From: Nocardioides sp. | Lineage (GTDB): Bacteria; Actinomycetota; Actinomycetes; Propionibacteriales; Nocardioidaceae | Length of the DNA stretch: 5,087 bases | Direction: 5' to 3' | NCBI GenBank assembly: GCA_030145945.1 | Contig: JASLDK010000294.1 | Location: 1 to 5,087, forward strand | Shown here: positions 3,071 through 5,087 of the stretch, piece by piece | How positions within the stretch are numbered: position 1 is the stretch's first letter | Layout of the letters: the number at the start of each line of letters is the position of its first letter | Notes under the pieces: generated by a model | Databases searched by the model: none | The model's input: only the letters and a program-made list of their open reading frames with translations | Told to the model about the DNA's origin: nothing | Translations under genes and position numbers: made by a program

Positions 3071-5087
3071 CGCGGTTCCTTCGCAGCGGCGGGAGGGCCA
3101 GCACGATCAGCACCGGGATCGCTGCACCTTGGACGATCAGCAGCAGCCACCGCACCCACGCGTGGTGGGACGCCAGCGGTTTCGGCGCAGGAGTGACCTG
3201 CCACGCCCGGGTGCCGCGTGGGGAACTCGCCTGGACCAGGCCCGACGTCGCGTCGAGGCGGGCGGCGATCGATCCGTCAGCCGGAGCCGCCTGAACGATG
3301 TAGCGGATGCCGTGCCTCGACAGGTAGGCGACCGCTTCCGGGTCGGGCGAGGTGACCAGCGACCGGATGGTCGCCGTGGCCTGGGCGTCCTCCGGTGTCA
3401 GCCCGGCGATCTCGTCCTCCCCGACCGTGAGGCCATCACCACGGTGTACGCCGTACCGCAGCCCTCGCTCGACGCTGCCCCGAAGCACGAGGACGCCGTT
3501 CTGGTCGGCCTGTTCGGCGCGTTGGGCCATGTAGACGGGCACGTCCGAGACGGGCTCCTTCGCGAGGTCGGCTGCGCCCCAGCCGGTGAACCACACGAGG
3601 CCGACGGCGGGCGCGACCAGTCCGAGCAGGCCCGCGATGGCGAGACCGGCCTGGGTCGGCTTCGGCTGATCACCCAGGTGGTGCAGCGCCAGCCCGCCCA
3701 CCACTGCAGCAGTGATCCACGCACCTCTCATCAGCAGCAGGACCGCGCCGAGGCCGGGCTGCTGCTCACCGGAACCGGCGATCCCGACCGTCACCATGGC
3801 CAGCGGTACGCCGACCAGGACCGTGACGGCGACGATGAGCCAGCACACCACGACCGCGACCCGGGTCGCGCGCGGCAGCAGGGCGATGAGGGCGAGGAGC
3901 GGCAGAACCAGTCCGAGGGTGGCCGGTGCGCCGAGATCGCCGAACCGTCCGACGAGGAGACCCCAGCCGGACGTGGCCGCGGTCGGCCAGCGCCCGACGT
4001 CGAGAAGGAGCCCACGGATGCCGCCCTCGAAGAGGAGCGGAAGCCACCAGGGCACGAGCACGAGGAGAGGGACGGCCAGTGCGGCGACGGGTGGCCCCCA
4101 GACCGATCGTTGGCCGAACTCGCTCGGCAGCAGCCGCACCGCGCAGGCGAGGAGCACAGCGACCAGGACGGCCACGACCAGCCAGGCCGGCGGCGCGACC
4201 GCGGTCACGAGGGTGAGAGCCAGACCGGTCCGCCATCCGGCTCGCCAGCGGTGGGCGGCGTCGGGGTCGGCGAAGCCGAGGGCAGCGTGGGCCAGCCAGG
4301 GCAGCACAGCGGAGGCCACCACGATCCCCCACCGACCTCCGCCCCAGGCGCCGGACACGAGGGGCACCAGGGACCAGGTGATCGCCCCCCACATCAGGAG
4401 CCAACGAGGAGCGCCGTACGGCGTCACCAACCGACTCACGACACGCAGGAACCGCCAGGCCCCCCAGAGTCCGATGGGTGCCGCGAGCGCCATCAGGAGC
4501 GACATCAACAGCGAGGGACCGAACACCACACCGAGGGCGGCGAGCGCAAGCACGTAGGGCGGTGCTGGGATGTCGGAGCCGAAGCCGAGCACGTGTCGAC
4601 CTTCGAGGTGCAGGCCCCACCAGTCGCCGGCGGTGGCGGGCGCCGGCGAGAGGGCCCCGCCCGCAACCCCGCCGAGGACGTCACGGGCACCGATCACGAG
4701 CGCGAGGACGGTGACGGCACACGTCACGGCGACCGGACTGGTGAAGAACCGGACCACGAGCCCGGTGTCGGCGAACTCCTCGTCCTCGTCGCGGTGTCGA
4801 GCGGCCGGGGCGACGGCATCGGCGTTGCGTTCCGCTGCGGCAGCGCGGCGCCGCTCAGCGACGTCGGCTGCCTGGTTGGTCGCGGCGGCGACGAGGTCGC
4901 TGACGAAGTCGAGGCCGTGTCGATAGGGCAGCCACCAGGGCGCGAGCAGGCGGCGTACCCGAGCCCGGTCGACCGGCCCGGTCGCCGCAGCCCGCCGGCG
5001 GCGCCGCGCGGCCACGACCTGGCCCGGGTGGCGGACCACGGAGATCAGCGCCGCGAGCTCGTCGAGCGCCTCACCGACCGCGCGCAC
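3063..5087 (-). CDS. Large polytopic membrane glycosyltransferase, C-terminal part (cut by right edge)
   Basis: The frame is open at the right edge; the GTG at 5087-5085 is simply the first codon in view, not a believable start. It is the C-terminal 674 residues of what in related actinobacteria is a roughly 1,100-residue protein with an N-terminal GT2 (GT-A fold) domain, which would lie outside the window. Numbering from the edge: a cytoplasmic stretch with AARRRRRAAA (26-35) and RHRDEDEEF (98-106); about 12 hydrophobic segments between 118 and 501; an extracytoplasmic domain at about 502-645; a last membrane helix (about 647-667); and the basic tail RRNRDD. The first outer loop contains GDWW (154-157) and GSDIPAPPY (170-178). 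The soluble domain contains AYLSRHGIRYIVQAA (587-601), like the C-terminal domains of YfhO- or GT-C-type membrane glycosyltransferases. Probably it handles a lipid-linked sugar or envelope glycan; substrate unknown. It overlaps the next gene by 8 nt. The GT2 assignment depends on recalled family architecture. Confidence 0.8.
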   Translation of the reverse strand: MRAVGEALDELAALISVVRHPGQVVAARRRRRAAATGPVDRARVRRLLAPWWLPYRHGLDFVSDLVAAATNQAADVAERRRAAAAERNADAVAPAARHRDEDEEFADTGLVVRFFTSPVAVTCAVTVLALVIGARDVLGGVAGGALSPAPATAGDWWGLHLEGRHVLGFGSDIPAPPYVLALAALGVVFGPSLLMSLLMALAAPIGLWGAWRFLRVVSRLVTPYGAPRWLLMWGAITWSLVPLVSGAWGGGRWGIVVASAVLPWLAHAALGFADPDAAHRWRAGWRTGLALTLVTAVAPPAWLVVAVLVAVLLACAVRLLPSEFGQRSVWGPPVAALAVPLLVLVPWWLPLLFEGGIRGLLLDVGRWPTAATSGWGLLVGRFGDLGAPATLGLVLPLLALIALLPRATRVAVVVCWLIVAVTVLVGVPLAMVTVGIAGSGEQQPGLGAVLLLMRGAWITAAVVGGLALHHLGDQPKPTQAGLAIAGLLGLVAPAVGLVWFTGWGAADLAKEPVSDVPVYMAQRAEQADQNGVLVLRGSVERGLRYGVHRGDGLTVGEDEIAGLTPEDAQATATIRSLVTSPDPEAVAYLSRHGIRYIVQAAPADGSIAARLDATSGLVQASSPRGTRAWQVTPAPKPLASHHAWVRWLLLIVQGAAIPVLIVLALPPLRRNRDD
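3076..3082 (-). promoter_or_regulatory. Ribosome binding site of the DUF5719 gene
   Basis: On the minus strand GAAGGAA is followed by CCGCG and the ATG at 3070; its AAGGA core is 6 nt from the start. It lies inside the last codons of the glycosyltransferase gene and supports this start and coupled translation. It contrasts with the three genes at the left of the window, where start codons are preceded by -10-like hexamers instead. Confidence 0.75.

Noticed and set aside
3766..4620. 284-codon minus-strand frame and 281-codon plus-strand frame (3712-4557) within the glycosyltransferase
   Set aside because: Both are shadows of the membrane protein frame, which has regular hydrophobic segments. 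The alternatives are Arg/Pro-rich with no membrane or domain pattern.
5085..5087. GTG at the right edge as the glycosyltransferase start
   Set aside because: It is merely the first codon in the window. The sequence that follows looks like the middle of a longer protein, with no start context visible.

Overview
This is a GC-rich, almost fully coding chromosomal window whose gene set and order point to an actinomycete (Actinomycetota). By similarity of the recognisable proteins and promoter style it may be a Nocardioidaceae-like member, but that rank is a weak guess. It carries the conserved actinobacterial block phosphomannomutase (manB/pmmA) - DUF3499 protein - Zincin_1-family protein - DUF5719 protein - large membrane glycosyltransferase. 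From memory this matches the neighbourhood of a whiB regulator in Streptomyces and Mycobacterium, so a WhiB gene may lie just beyond the right edge. That is not visible here.

Layout, left to right: (1) 1-671, minus strand, the N-terminal half of phosphomannomutase, cut by the left edge. (2) 710-1084, minus strand, a small DUF3499 protein with a CxxxxC...CxxH pattern. (3) 1085-1134, a 50-bp divergent promoter region. (4) 1135-1617, plus strand, a Zincin_1-type protein in which the HExxH zinc site is replaced by EQIAE. (5) 1631-3070, minus strand, a membrane-anchored extracytoplasmic DUF5719 protein built of repeated beta-rich units. It converges on gene 4 with only 13 bp between the stop codons. 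(6) 3063-5087, minus strand, the C-terminal 675 codons of a polytopic membrane glycosyltransferase, cut by the right edge and overlapping gene 5 by 8 nt. There is no gene-free stretch over 300 bases; non-coding DNA is confined to 672-709, 1085-1134 and 1618-1630. I saw no tRNA, rRNA, CRISPR, insertion sequence or other mobile signature.

How it may work together: the glycosyltransferase and DUF5719 protein form one translationally coupled unit at the membrane, probably for export or assembly of a cell-envelope glycan. Phosphomannomutase would supply mannose-1-phosphate (then GDP-mannose) for mannosylated envelope components. The two small central proteins are uncharacterised. The most striking non-coding signal is that the three genes at the left all have a TAGnnT -10-like hexamer exactly 7 nt before their most likely start codon, the arrangement expected of leaderless transcripts. 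One pair of these lies back-to-back around a small inverted repeat.
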